Assembly (NCBI RefSeq): GCF_022410535.1 | Contig: NZ_JAKNBL010000009.1 | Span: 30,259 to 94,258, forward strand | From: Pelotomaculum terephthalicicum JT | Lineage (GTDB): Bacteria; Bacillota; Desulfotomaculia; Desulfotomaculales; Pelotomaculaceae | Direction: 5' to 3' | Length of the DNA stretch: 64,000 nucleotides | Part shown: piece after piece, positions 1 through 8,575 of the stretch | Numbering within the stretch: the stretch's first letter is position 1 | How the letters are laid out: the number at the start of each line of letters is the position of its first letter | The notes under the pieces: model-generated | What the model was told of the DNA's origin: nothing | Database searches by the model: none | Seen by the model: the letters and a program-made list of their open reading frames with translations, nothing else | Program-made: the position numbers and the translations under genes

Positions 1-68
1 TGCCTGCCACCCGCCGGAACAACCGGAAGCGGCGCGACCGGCAGGATGGAGCTGATTTCCCGGTTCAT
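1..68 (-). CDS. flagellar operon protein, N-terminus only (cut by window edge)
   Basis: An ATG (66-68) stands 13 bases after the flgD stop and follows a GAGGTGG ribosome site. The 22 codons present (MNREISSILPVAPLPVVPAG...) stay open to base 1. Proline-rich short N-termini like this are typical of the small 'flagellar operon protein' (TIGR02530) that commonly follows flgD in Gram-positive fla operons. That assignment rests on position and composition only. The rest of the gene lies outside the window. Confidence 0.55.
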   Translation of the reverse strand, partial: MNREISSILPVAPLPVVPAGGR

Positions 69-80
69 TCCGCACCACCT

Positions 81-482
81 CTACTGTACTTCGGTCACTT
101 GATCCAAACCGTAAGCCGTCCCGCTCACATAGACATTAACAACACCGTTTGTGACAGTAACTTTCTCCACCTGCCCGGAAATTTCATTGCCATCGGAAGT
201 AATTTTTACCTGATGTCCAATAAGCGCCGACGCCTGACTCATTTCCTGCGAGAGTTTTAGTTGGGCGATTTCTTCATTCATATTTGTCAGTTGCTCAAGC
301 ATGGTAAATTGAGCCATCTGTGCTATAAATTCGCTTGTATCCTGCGGGCTGGTCGGGTCCTGGTTTTGCAGCTGGGTCACGAACAGCTGGAGAAACGCGT
401 CCTTATCAAGAGTCTTTACCGGATCTCTCTTGCTGGCTTCCGCTGAATACGAGTAATCATTAGTAGTCGATGTGACTTCCAC
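81..482 (-). CDS. flgD: flagellar hook assembly scaffold FlgD
   Basis: FlgD caps the growing hook and guides FlgE assembly, then leaves the structure. The 133-residue product has the FlgD N-terminal signature around residues 23-60 (DKDAFLQLFVTQLQNQDP, then FIAQMAQFTMLEQLTNM). It ends after a short beta-rich stretch with VTSDGNEISGQVEKV-like content. It lacks the C-terminal FlgD Ig/tudor domains of the enterobacterial protein, as is usual in Firmicutes. The GTG start follows AGGAGGTGATATT. It sits 16 bases after fliK, in the usual fliK-flgD order, so it belongs to the same transcript. Confidence 0.93.
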   Translation of the reverse strand: MEVTSTTNDYSYSAEASKRDPVKTLDKDAFLQLFVTQLQNQDPTSPQDTSEFIAQMAQFTMLEQLTNMNEEIAQLKLSQEMSQASALIGHQVKITSDGNEISGQVEKVTVTNGVVNVYVSGTAYGLDQVTEVQ

Positions 483-498
483 AATATCACCTCCTAAG

Positions 499-2145
499 TT
501 ATACTAAGTAGTTAACCTGCCAGGAACCCGTGCCGGTCCCGCCAGCCTGTGGGGATTCCGCAGGAATGTCACCGTCAATACGGTAGTTGCCGCTGCCGTA
601 ATGAACCGCGCCGCCCTCATTACTTCGCTCATAATAAAGATTTGAGCTGTCCTGGCTGCCGTTCCCGACGAACACAAACGCTTCATTCAGCTTCAGATCC
701 TGCTGATCGAGAGAAACCCTCAACTGCTGCAGCGAACCTTCCAGAACCTCTTTCACGCTGTTATTCGCGGTGTAGAAGTGGGCGTTTAATTCACCTTTGT
801 GGAAATACAGCTTGATTGTGAGCTGTCCCAGCTGTTCCGGCTCAAGTTTCAGCTGGACCTGGGTCTGCCGGTCGCCGCCGCTTGTGTTGTATATGTGCCT
901 GATTTCCTGAAGCACCCTGTCCCTCAGGTCGGATAACGCAACCCCCTTCGCACTGTCCGTGGTGGAAACCTGCGCGGAAAATTGAGCTCTGGCATCCGCC
1001 GTATTGTTAGTCCCCAGCCCGTTGCCGGCCTCGACCTTTTCGGACGCAACCGCGTTGTTTATTATTACATTTTTACTCTCATCAGCGGTTTGCGCTCCTT
1101 TTGGCTTATCGTTCGGCAGCTTGTTTTCATTACCGCCCTGGTAGGCTAACTGCGCATTGCGCTGTTGTTCCGCTGACGCAACTCCGGACTGACTCCCGCC
1201 ATCCGGTTTGAGCACGGTGTTTTCAGAAACCACCGTGACAGTTTTCTTTTCAGCGGTCAACCGGGAATCTTCCGCCGCTATCGTACCGGCAGCAACATTT
1301 TTCATCTCTCCCGCGTTAGCGCCGTTGACCGCCGGGTTCGCGTTTTTAATATTAGACACATCTTGAAGATTCTTTTCCATCCCGTCCTCAGCGGGGGTGC
1401 CGGCAGCATTAGCCGCTCCGGCCGCCTGCCCGGAAGGAACACTATTCGGCTGCATATCCTGAACAGCCGGATATTCTCCAGACGCTCCCAGGCTATTGGG
1501 GGCGTTAGCAGCTTGAGAAATCACCACAATTGTCGTTTTAGCCGCGTCCGCGGGTTGCTGTGCTGCGGCGGCGCTATTATCTCTCATTATTGCCTGGGCG
1601 TTTTGCCCTTCACCAGTCATCATACCTGTTTCAGGTGTTTCGAGCGGGATTCCTGCCGACACCGGCACGCCCGCCGACGCTGTCTCAACATTCGCCCCGA
1701 AAACAGGCTGGGTTTGTCCGGCAAGTCCCGTCGGTTGATCAACCGGTATCTCAGGCAGGGAAGCCGCCGGCATTATCTGGGTTGCATCCGGGAGCGTTCC
1801 CGGCACGGACGCCTGCCCTGTCTCACCGACTGTTAATTGTGCTCCCTGGCCGGTTACTTGTGGTTCCGGTTGTGAAAGAGCCGGTTGCATACTATCTTCC
1901 GGTAAATCATCGTTGACAATCAGCGGATCAACAAAAGCGTCCCTCCCGGTTCCGGAACTCACTTTATTGTCATCAGCATTGCCGGAATCATTCGCCGGCC
2001 GTCTTGTTTGGGCAGGCTGCTGACTGAGCAGCGCCATGACGGCAGCCATGGCCGTATCAAACCCTCCCGCGTCCGTCTGATTTCCAGAAAACGATCCGCC
2101 GCCTTTCGGTGGAACCGCTACGTTATTGACAACAGATACTTGCAC
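499..2145 (-). CDS. fliK: flagellar hook-length control protein FliK
   Basis: FliK is the exported ruler that measures the hook and switches export specificity through FlhB. The product is about 548 residues, with a long low-complexity Ala/Gly/Gln/Asn-rich N-terminal region. A conserved hook-length control domain lies near the C-terminus (about residues 425-495), containing QVQLKLEPEQLGQLTIKL and LRVSLDQQDLKLNEAF. The start chosen is the GTG at 2143-2145, because AAAGGAGGT lies just upstream; an in-frame start 12 codons earlier would place that ribosome site inside the gene. A 57-base gap separates it from fliJ. The ruler region is poorly conserved, so identity rests on the C-terminal domain and context. 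Confidence 0.9.
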   Translation of the reverse strand: MQVSVVNNVAVPPKGGGSFSGNQTDAGGFDTAMAAVMALLSQQPAQTRRPANDSGNADDNKVSSGTGRDAFVDPLIVNDDLPEDSMQPALSQPEPQVTGQGAQLTVGETGQASVPGTLPDATQIMPAASLPEIPVDQPTGLAGQTQPVFGANVETASAGVPVSAGIPLETPETGMMTGEGQNAQAIMRDNSAAAAQQPADAAKTTIVVISQAANAPNSLGASGEYPAVQDMQPNSVPSGQAAGAANAAGTPAEDGMEKNLQDVSNIKNANPAVNGANAGEMKNVAAGTIAAEDSRLTAEKKTVTVVSENTVLKPDGGSQSGVASAEQQRNAQLAYQGGNENKLPNDKPKGAQTADESKNVIINNAVASEKVEAGNGLGTNNTADARAQFSAQVSTTDSAKGVALSDLRDRVLQEIRHIYNTSGGDRQTQVQLKLEPEQLGQLTIKLYFHKGELNAHFYTANNSVKEVLEGSLQQLRVSLDQQDLKLNEAFVFVGNGSQDSSNLYYERSNEGGAVHYGSGNYRIDGDIPAESPQAGGTGTGSWQVNYLV

Positions 2146-2202
2146 TTTTTCACCTCCTTTCAAGAGATGGTCTATGATCAAAAAGGCTGTTATTAATTAC
2201 CC

Positions 2203-2643
2203 CTAAATCTGTTTCTCCTGCCGCTGGTGAGCGTAGAGAGCCAGTTCGTCCACTTCTTTTTGCTCCCTGGCCGCGGTTTCGCGCTTGTAGTTCATTAAAT
2301 GCTTATCTTTCAGCGTTTCGATGACCTGCCGCTCCTGTCTGGCCTGAACAGCCGCGTGGCGCTTATTCTCAACCACCAGGCCGGCATTGCTGACATCATT
2401 TTCTTGCACGCTGATTTTCTTGCTTAACGACGCCCTGTAGAAGGATAGATACTCGACTCCTAAAACGTCCACATCCGCTTCTTCCACCTCAAATGCCGCT
2501 TCCAGGCGCTGCCTGGTATTCTCCAAAAGAGCCAGGCGCCGGTTATACTCGTGATGGGCAACCGCCAGGGCCTGCTCCGCGGAAACTTCCTTCGCCGCCC
2601 GGTGCTGCAGCACCGGTTCAAGTTGAAAATGAAACTTAGCGAT
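2203..2643 (-). CDS. fliJ: flagellar export protein FliJ (probable ATC start)
   Basis: FliJ is the coiled-coil stalk of the flagellar export ATPase and escorts chaperones to the gate. The product is strongly helical and charged (for example RRLALLENTRQRLEAAFEVE). The first conventional start is GTG at 2611-2613, but it would delete the conserved FliJ N-terminus. Upstream in the same frame the codons read AKFHFQLEPVLQHR, the family's usual opening. Between that and the in-frame TGA just upstream there is no ATG, GTG or TTG. The only near-cognate codon is ATC at 2641-2643, seven bases after AGGGGTG. I therefore start at ATC (146 residues, overlapping fliI by 8 bases). If the GTG were used the protein would be 136 residues. 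Confidence 0.85.
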   Translation of the reverse strand: MAKFHFQLEPVLQHRAAKEVSAEQALAVAHHEYNRRLALLENTRQRLEAAFEVEEADVDVLGVEYLSFYRASLSKKISVQENDVSNAGLVVENKRHAAVQARQERQVIETLKDKHLMNYKRETAAREQKEVDELALYAHQRQEKQI

Positions 2644-3979
2644 GTCGTGTCACCCCTTTTTGGGCTATTGCCTTCAGCCTTTCCAGTGTGTCGTCATAAT
2701 CATTATGCTCGAGCATTCCCTGCCGCAAAAAATCAATTATACCCTGGTAGGAAGCGATGGCTTCGTCAACGCGCGGGTTTGAACCCGCCACGTAAGCCCC
2801 GATATTGATCAGATCTTCCGCCTGGCGGTAAGCCGCCAGCAGGTCACGCAGCTTCCCGGCCCGCGCCCGGTGTTCCTCCGAGGTAATGTCGGGCATCAAG
2901 CGGCTGACACTGTTCAGCACGTCCACCGCCGGGTAATGGTTGGCCGCGGCCAGCGAGCGGGACAGCACAATGTGCCCGTCCAGAATGCCGCGCACCGCGT
3001 CGGAAATCGGTTCATTCAAATCATCCCCGTCCACCAGCACCGTAAAAAAAGCCGTGATTGAGCCGGTGTCAGACATGCCCGGCCGCTCAAGCAGCCGGGG
3101 CAGCAGCGCGAACACTGAGGGAGTATAGCCTTTAGTCGCCGGCGGCTCCCCGATAGCCAGGCCGACCTCACGCTGGGCCATGGCAAACCTGGTCACCGAA
3201 TCCATCATCAACAGCACGTCCTTGGCCTGATTCCGGAAATATTCGGCGATAGCGCAGGCGACAAAGGCGCCTTTCAGGCGCACCAGCGCAGGCTGCTCCG
3301 ATGTAGCCACCACAACCACCGAGCGGGCCAAGCCCTCCGGGCCGAGGTCGGTCTCGATAAAATCCAGCACCTCCCGGCCGCGCTCGCCAATCAAGGCGAT
3401 CACATTAACGTCGGCGCTGCCGTACCGCGAGATCATCCCCATTAAAGTACTCTTTCCGACCCCGCTGCCGGAGAATATGCCGATACGCTGCCCCCGGCCG
3501 CAGGTGAGAAACGCGTCCACCACCCGCACTCCGGTCGACAGCACCTCAGATATACGTCTTCTCTTGAGCGGGTTGGGCGGACGGTTGTCCACCGGGTATT
3601 CTTCAGTAAGCCCGTTCAGAGGACCCAGACCGTCCAGGGGATGACCCAGACCGTCCAAAACCCTGCCGAGCAGTTGTTCTCCTACTTTAACATAAAACGG
3701 CTTGCCCGTGGGAGTAACGCTGCATCCCTGGTAAATCCCCCTGAGCTCGCCAAGCGGCATCAGCAGCGTGCTTCCATCACGGAAACCGACCACTTCAGCC
3801 CTCACCGGCTCAGATTCACCCGGCACATTAATCCCGCAAACCTCTCCGATGGGAGAGTTGATTCCCTGCACTTCGACAGTGAGCCCGATTACACGGGTCA
3901 CCCTGCCGGTCAGTCTAAGCAAATTGGCCTCTTTTACGCGAGACTTCCATACCGACAGGTCTATCGGAGCACTTTCCAC
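2636..3979 (-). CDS. fliI: flagellum-specific export ATPase FliI
   Basis: FliI is the hexameric F1-beta-like ATPase that feeds substrates to the flagellar type III gate. The 447-residue length is normal. The Walker A motif GIFSGSGVGKSTLMG lies near residue 168 and Walker B is in DVLLMMDSVTRFAMAQREVGLAIGEPP, with the family's SVTRFAMAQREVG signature. A beta-barrel N-domain precedes these. The GTG start follows GAGGAGGGCTAATTT and lies 3 bases from the fliH stop, so the genes are translationally coupled. FliH upstream and FliJ downstream are its direct partners. Confidence 0.97.
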   Translation of the reverse strand: MESAPIDLSVWKSRVKEANLLRLTGRVTRVIGLTVEVQGINSPIGEVCGINVPGESEPVRAEVVGFRDGSTLLMPLGELRGIYQGCSVTPTGKPFYVKVGEQLLGRVLDGLGHPLDGLGPLNGLTEEYPVDNRPPNPLKRRRISEVLSTGVRVVDAFLTCGRGQRIGIFSGSGVGKSTLMGMISRYGSADVNVIALIGERGREVLDFIETDLGPEGLARSVVVVATSEQPALVRLKGAFVACAIAEYFRNQAKDVLLMMDSVTRFAMAQREVGLAIGEPPATKGYTPSVFALLPRLLERPGMSDTGSITAFFTVLVDGDDLNEPISDAVRGILDGHIVLSRSLAAANHYPAVDVLNSVSRLMPDITSEEHRARAGKLRDLLAAYRQAEDLINIGAYVAGSNPRVDEAIASYQGIIDFLRQGMLEHNDYDDTLERLKAIAQKGVTRHR

Positions 3980-3982
3980 AAA

Positions 3983-4819
3983 TTAGCCCTCCTCGCCATA
4001 AAGCGCCTTCAGCAACGCTTCACGCCGCGTTTCCATAGTAGCGTCCACCCGTCCATTCTCAGTTTCAATCCGGCATCCGCCCGGCTGGATCGAAGCGTCG
4101 GCAATCACCTGAAACTCCGCTTTCGCCGGCAGAATACCTCTCATTTCTTCTTTTCTTTTTTCATACAGCGCCATTTCCGACGGGTTTATATACAGAACCA
4201 CTTGGAGCCTGTCCGCTACCAGGCGAAGCGACTCCATGGCCACATTACAAACAATTTCCGGCTCAAGAGACAGCTGCGCCGACAAGATCCTTTCGGCTAT
4301 TTCCCTGGCCAGGCTGATAATACTGCCTTCAAGCGACATCAGGGTCTGGCGGCGGCTCTCTTCCGCCTGATTCATAACATCCAGCGCCGCTGCCCGGATG
4401 GCTTCGCCTTCTTCCTTCGCCTTGGCCATCCCTTCCTGGAAGCCGTCCCGATATCCCTGGTCAAACGCGGTCTTGCGCGCGTCTTGCTTGATCTGCTCGC
4501 TTTCAAGCTCCGCTTGACGGTGAACTTCCTGCTTGATCTTCTCGCCGTCAAGCCGGGCCTGTTTGATCATCTCATCCGCGGCCGCGCGGGCCGCGCTTAA
4601 TGTTTCTTCGGCCTGCGCCAGGATTTCAGCGCTTAAATCCACATCATCCCCCGGCTTATTCTCCGGCGCCGCATGGTCTCCATTCCCGTTGCCGCTACCG
4701 TTGCCGCGGCCAAACCCGGGTTCTTCAACAATGTTGCACAACCTGAGCGGTAAAACATGTAAAAGGCTATCCCGCACTTCAGCGCTTTTGATAATTTTAT
4801 ACAAGTACATCCTCGCCAC
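3983..4819 (-). CDS. fliH: flagellar assembly protein FliH
   Basis: FliH is the peripheral stator that binds FliI and tethers it to the C ring. The roughly 278-residue product has a variable, Gly/Asn-rich N-terminus followed by a long Ala/Glu-rich helix (residues ~70-150). The C-terminal domain resembles the V/F-ATPase E subunit, with EIAERILSAQLSLEPEIV and VLYINPSEMALYEKR. It overlaps the end of fliG by 23 bases if the GTG at 4819 is used. Later in-frame starts (ATG 4810, TTG 4804, the latter well spaced from GCGAGG) are equally possible, so the first few residues are uncertain. Confidence 0.92.
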   Translation of the reverse strand: MARMYLYKIIKSAEVRDSLLHVLPLRLCNIVEEPGFGRGNGSGNGNGDHAAPENKPGDDVDLSAEILAQAEETLSAARAAADEMIKQARLDGEKIKQEVHRQAELESEQIKQDARKTAFDQGYRDGFQEGMAKAKEEGEAIRAAALDVMNQAEESRRQTLMSLEGSIISLAREIAERILSAQLSLEPEIVCNVAMESLRLVADRLQVVLYINPSEMALYEKRKEEMRGILPAKAEFQVIADASIQPGGCRIETENGRVDATMETRREALLKALYGEEG

Positions 4820-5804
4820 CCCGCGAGATAATAATTTCGCCGCTTTCGTCGAGCTTGCGGAGGATATTCACAATCTTCTGCTGCGCTTGCTCCACTTCTC
4901 TCAAGCGCACCGGCCCCATGAATTCGATTTCTTCTTTGAGCATTTCCGCCGCGCGCTTGGACAGGTTCTTGTAAATCCTGGTGTTCACATCCTCGCCGGC
5001 GCCGCGCATAGCCATGGCCAGGTCTTTTGAATTGACCTCCCGCAAAACTCTCTGAATGAAGTTGTCCGGGAGCATGATAATGTCTTCGAAAACAAGCATG
5101 CGTCTCTTGACTTCTTCCGCCAGCGCCGGGTCTTCTCTCTCCAGACCTTCTAAAACCACTTTTTCCGCGCTCCTGCCCACTCTGTTCAGAATATCCACCA
5201 GTGACTGGATACCGCCCACAATGGAATGGTCCTGCTGCACGACGGAAGAAATCTTTCTTTCCAATACAGCCTCGACATCTTTGATCACATCAGGAGTCAG
5301 GCGGTCGATAATAGCGACGCGCCTGGCTATATCGCTCTGCATGTCCGGCGGCATGGACGCCAGGATAACACCGGCCTGCTCCGGGGTAAGGTGGGCGAGA
5401 ATAAGCGCCACAGTTTGCGGGTGCTCTTCACGGATGATGTTCAAAATAGATTTCGGATCGGCCTTGCGCAAGGCGTTGAAAGGAACCGCCTTCATTTCCT
5501 TGGTCAACTTGGATAGTATTTCAGAGGCTTTTTGTGCTCCGAGGGTTTTTTCAAGCAATTCCTTGGCGTAACCCATGCCACCGTGAATCAGGAACTCCCG
5601 CGCCCGGTGCAGTTCAAAAAACTCATCAAAAACAGCATACTTGATCTCAGGAGGCACTTTAATCATATTGGAAATTTCTTGAGTAAGCTGTTCAATTTCC
5701 GCATCCGCGAAACGTTGCTTCAAAACCTTGGCCGACAGGTCCGAACCCAGGGCGATCAACAGTATCGCTGCTTTTTGAATACCGGTCAGCTTGGAAAGCT
5801 GCAA
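4797..5804 (-). CDS. fliG: flagellar motor switch protein FliG
   Basis: FliG forms the rotor ring that binds FliF at its N-terminus and takes torque from MotA at its C-terminus. Typical segments are visible: LSKLTGIQKAAILLIALG at the start, the EHPQTVALILAHL motif in the middle domain, and the charged C-terminal torque helix region LREVNSKDLAMAMRGAGED. I chose the TTG at 5802-5804 (about 335 residues, normal for FliG). It follows GGAGGG with 6-base spacing, while the more upstream TTG would place that site inside the coding region. The fliF stop overlaps this ribosome site. Confidence 0.96.
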   Translation of the reverse strand: MQLSKLTGIQKAAILLIALGSDLSAKVLKQRFADAEIEQLTQEISNMIKVPPEIKYAVFDEFFELHRAREFLIHGGMGYAKELLEKTLGAQKASEILSKLTKEMKAVPFNALRKADPKSILNIIREEHPQTVALILAHLTPEQAGVILASMPPDMQSDIARRVAIIDRLTPDVIKDVEAVLERKISSVVQQDHSIVGGIQSLVDILNRVGRSAEKVVLEGLEREDPALAEEVKRRMLVFEDIIMLPDNFIQRVLREVNSKDLAMAMRGAGEDVNTRIYKNLSKRAAEMLKEEIEFMGPVRLREVEQAQQKIVNILRKLDESGEIIISRGGEDVLV

Positions 5805-5815
5805 TTTGGTCCCTC

Positions 5816-7360
5816 CTAATCCCTCAACCAAAGTTTGAGAATCTCAGCAACGTCATCCGGTTTTTCGGAAGCCATTCTCCGGATCTGCTCTTGCTTGTCA
5901 TCCCGGATTTCCTGCTCCGGTTCCTTCTCCAGGATGCCAACCGGAATAAAGGTTTCTTCTATTTCTTCTTGCTCTTCCATTTGCCTTTGCGCTTCGCGGC
6001 GCCGCTTCGCTATGTACATAACCAGTAAAATAAGCAGCGCAATCAAGATTATTGCGGCCACGGCGGCAATTATATAGAGCCGTTCCCTTTCCCTGGCGCT
6101 TTTTTCTTGAGCCGCCTCCGCTTCCATTTTTTTCTGGAGCGAATCGTCAAACGCCATACTGCTGACATTAATCTGATCGCCGCGACTTTCATCGTACCCG
6201 ATGGCGGCGGCGACGGCATCCTTGATTTTCGTCACGTCCACCGGGCTTTCCGGGTTGTCATTCACCACCACCGCCGCCGACAGGCGCTTCACTCTGCCCG
6301 GCGCCGCGGACATTGTTTCTTCTTTTGAACTCACCTGATAATTGATGGTGTTCTCTTCCTTGCTGAAGTTGGACGAGTCGACGCTCTCTACAAAGGGAGT
6401 CGTGGTAATGTTGGAGTCGGTTCCAACCGCGCCGCCCGTCGTGCTGCCCTTCCCTGTTTCCTTGACGTTATGCTCGCTGACCTTCACATTGTCCGGATTT
6501 GTGCTGGTTGTGCTGGTGACTTGCTGCTTGCTGAAATCGAGATCAGCGGTAACCATCGCCACGGAATTATTCTGGCCGGTGATTTTGACAAGCATTTGCT
6601 GAATCCTTTTTTCCAGCTCTTTTTCATAATCACGCTGCAGCTTTTGCTGTTCCAGAGTAGTTTTAGTGAGCACCACATCCGGGTCACTTTTAACCTGCAA
6701 GTCTTCGCTTAAGACATTTCCCATGTTGTCGATAATATGAATATTTTCCGGCTTGAGCCCTTCCACGCTGCCCACAAAGAGATCGCTGATCCCCTGCACC
6801 TGCTCCGGTTTCAATTCGGCCCCGGGTTTTAACGTCAATGCCACCGAGGCTGTCGGAGTGCCCTGGTTGTCAACAAACACGCTTTTTTCGGGAAGCACCA
6901 GATGCACCCTGGCGTCCTGCACCCCGTCAAGGTGCAAAATTGTTCTAGTCAATTCTCCCTGCAGGGCCCGCTGGTAGTTTACCTGCTGGTCAAAATCGCT
7001 TTGCCCGAATTTATTCTGATCAAAAAGCTCAAACCCCTTGTTGTCGCCGCCCAGTACGCCAGTGCTGGCCAATTGGATCCTCGCTTCGTAAACCTGAGAC
7101 TCCGGAACATTGATGGTTTGCCCCTGATCAGCAAGCTGGTAAGGAATCTTCAAAGTCTTTAACTCTTCTGCGATAGCTCCCGCTTCCTTCGGATCCAGTC
7201 CCGATAAAAGAGGCTCGTAATTAGGTCTTGCGGCAATCAGTCCAAGATAGATGAAGCATACCAAAACACCTACCGCAACCAGGACCGAGATTATTTTTTG
7301 ATTTCGGTTTAAAGCCTGATATCTCTCCTTGACCATGGCTAAAGAGCCGCCTAGGTTCAA
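5816..7360 (-). CDS. fliF: flagellar MS-ring protein FliF
   Basis: FliF builds the membrane-embedded MS ring that anchors the rotor. At 514 residues it is normal for Firmicutes. One membrane segment lies near residues 25-45 (ISVLVAVGVLVCFIYLGLIA) and a second near 430-455, followed by a basic stretch and an acidic tail. The tail ends in a hydrophobic FliG-binding motif (VAEILKLWLRD). The periplasmic part carries the YscJ/FliF-type ring-building motif region. The start is TTG at 7358-7360 after GAGGTGG with 5-base spacing; an ATG 8 codons later lacks a good site. Confidence 0.96.
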   Translation of the reverse strand: MNLGGSLAMVKERYQALNRNQKIISVLVAVGVLVCFIYLGLIAARPNYEPLLSGLDPKEAGAIAEELKTLKIPYQLADQGQTINVPESQVYEARIQLASTGVLGGDNKGFELFDQNKFGQSDFDQQVNYQRALQGELTRTILHLDGVQDARVHLVLPEKSVFVDNQGTPTASVALTLKPGAELKPEQVQGISDLFVGSVEGLKPENIHIIDNMGNVLSEDLQVKSDPDVVLTKTTLEQQKLQRDYEKELEKRIQQMLVKITGQNNSVAMVTADLDFSKQQVTSTTSTNPDNVKVSEHNVKETGKGSTTGGAVGTDSNITTTPFVESVDSSNFSKEENTINYQVSSKEETMSAAPGRVKRLSAAVVVNDNPESPVDVTKIKDAVAAAIGYDESRGDQINVSSMAFDDSLQKKMEAEAAQEKSARERERLYIIAAVAAIILIALLILLVMYIAKRRREAQRQMEEQEEIEETFIPVGILEKEPEQEIRDDKQEQIRRMASEKPDDVAEILKLWLRD

Positions 7361-7410
7361 TCAAACCACCTCAAACATCCAAATGAAACGCATTATGATT
7401 AAAAAAAGTA

Positions 7411-7704
7411 CTATATCTGCATACGTGAGACTTCCTGATAAGCCTCAATCACCTTGTTTCTTACTTCAACCGCCAGCTGCATGGTCAAACTAGCTTCCTG
7501 CATGGCTATGGCAACCTGGTGAAAATCCTGAACCTCACCCGTGAGAAACTTTATCGTCAGATTGTCCGCGTTAACCTTGCTGTCATTCAATTTTTTCAGG
7601 GAGTTGTCCAGCATCTCGGCGAAAGAACTACCCCCGCTTTCCGGTTTATTCCCGGACCCCGCCGGTTGCACCGGTAAAGCCAGTCCTACGGGCGACACTT
7701 GCAT
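7411..7704 (-). CDS. fliE: flagellar hook-basal body complex protein FliE
   Basis: FliE is the adaptor between the MS ring and the proximal rod. The 97-residue length fits the family. The conserved C-terminal half is present: SFAEMLDNSLKKLND, then the FHQVAIAMQEASLTMQLAVEVRNKVIEAY helix region (about residues 55-92). It lies 15 bases after flgC and 50 bases before fliF in the canonical flgB-flgC-fliE-fliF order. Nothing unusual is seen. Confidence 0.95.
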   Translation of the reverse strand: MQVSPVGLALPVQPAGSGNKPESGGSSFAEMLDNSLKKLNDSKVNADNLTIKFLTGEVQDFHQVAIAMQEASLTMQLAVEVRNKVIEAYQEVSRMQI

Positions 7705-7719
7705 TTGCCTGTCCTCCTT

Positions 7720-8166
7720 TTAACCGCGGCCTATTTCCAGCGCTTTCAAGGCCATATCCTTGGCGGCGTTCAGAGCCGTCACATTCGCCTCATAAGCCCT
7801 GGTGGCGGTAATCATATTGACCATTTCATTAACAACGTTAATATTCGGATAAGCTACATAGCCTCTTTCGTCCGCGTCAGGATGGGTAGGCTCATAGACC
7901 AGCCTGGGCGGGTTGTTGTCTTCCAGCACCTTGGTCACCCGCACGCCGGCGCCTTTGAAAAACGGCTGCGACGCGCCGGTTTCCTCTTCCTGCTTCAGTA
8001 TCTGGGCGAACAAAGGAATCCTCCTGCGGTAAGGAGGGTTGCTCGGATCATCCGGCGTGCCGGTGGTATTCATATTCGCGATATTATTAGCGATCAAGTC
8101 CAGCCGCAATCTTTCCGCCGTAAGGCCAGAGGCGCTGATCGCAAAAGAACTGAAAAAGCCTGCCAT
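7720..8166 (-). CDS. flgC: flagellar basal-body rod protein FlgC
   Basis: FlgC is a proximal rod subunit. The 148-residue product opens with the rod-protein signature (FAISASGLTAERLRLDLIANNIANMNTT) and ends with the matching C-terminal helix (NINVVNEMVNMITATRAYEAN). These two helices pair in rod, hook and hook-associated proteins. The length is normal. It begins 4 bases after the flgB stop and is followed closely by fliE. Confidence 0.97.
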   Translation of the reverse strand: MAGFFSSFAISASGLTAERLRLDLIANNIANMNTTGTPDDPSNPPYRRRIPLFAQILKQEEETGASQPFFKGAGVRVTKVLEDNNPPRLVYEPTHPDADERGYVAYPNINVVNEMVNMITATRAYEANVTALNAAKDMALKALEIGRG

Positions 8167-8170
8167 TTAT

Positions 8171-8575
8171 TTACCCCCTCCCCTTAATAACGTAACTCAA
8201 ACCGGAATAACGGTCGCTCAGCTCTCTGGCGACCGCCTGGTATTGCATGCTGTTAGCGGCCAGATTGGCCATTTCCTCGTCAATATCAACGTTGTTGTCA
8301 TCAGTGCGCATAGTGGTAGTTTTGTTAAGCAAAACCTCCGGCTTCAGTTCGGCCAAAGAAGTTTTCCCGCCAAAATGCCTGGGGTCAGTCCTGAGCATCT
8401 CGGCAGGCTCCTTGCTCAGAGCTTTTTTTAATAAACCGTCAAATTCCACAGAAGATTTTTTAAAACCCGGCGTATTTACGTTGGCAATATTATTAGCCAT
8501 CACTCTCTGGCGCAGAGTACAGGCATCCAACTCTTTTACCAGGGCAACCATTACTTGGTTGGAAAAAAGATCCAC
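8171..8575 (-). CDS. flgB: flagellar basal-body rod protein FlgB
   Basis: FlgB is a proximal rod subunit and here the first gene of the operon. The rod signature LRQRVMANNIANVNTPGFKKSSV and the C-terminal helix ending in SYVIKGRG are present. The start is GTG at 8573-8575, seven bases after GGAGG. An ATG 12 codons upstream would put that ribosome site inside the gene and add residues without family support. The product is 134 residues, normal. A short hairpin (AATGCC...GGCATT, 8596-8614) lies in the leader just above the ribosome site. Confidence 0.95.
   Translation of the reverse strand: MDLFSNQVMVALVKELDACTLRQRVMANNIANVNTPGFKKSSVEFDGLLKKALSKEPAEMLRTDPRHFGGKTSLAELKPEVLLNKTTTMRTDDNNVDIDEEMANLAANSMQYQAVARELSDRYSGLSYVIKGRG

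Noticed and set aside
3641..4600. A 319-codon plus-strand open frame
   Set aside because: It lies opposite fliI and fliH, which have complete family motifs. No ribosome site and no plausible protein composition.
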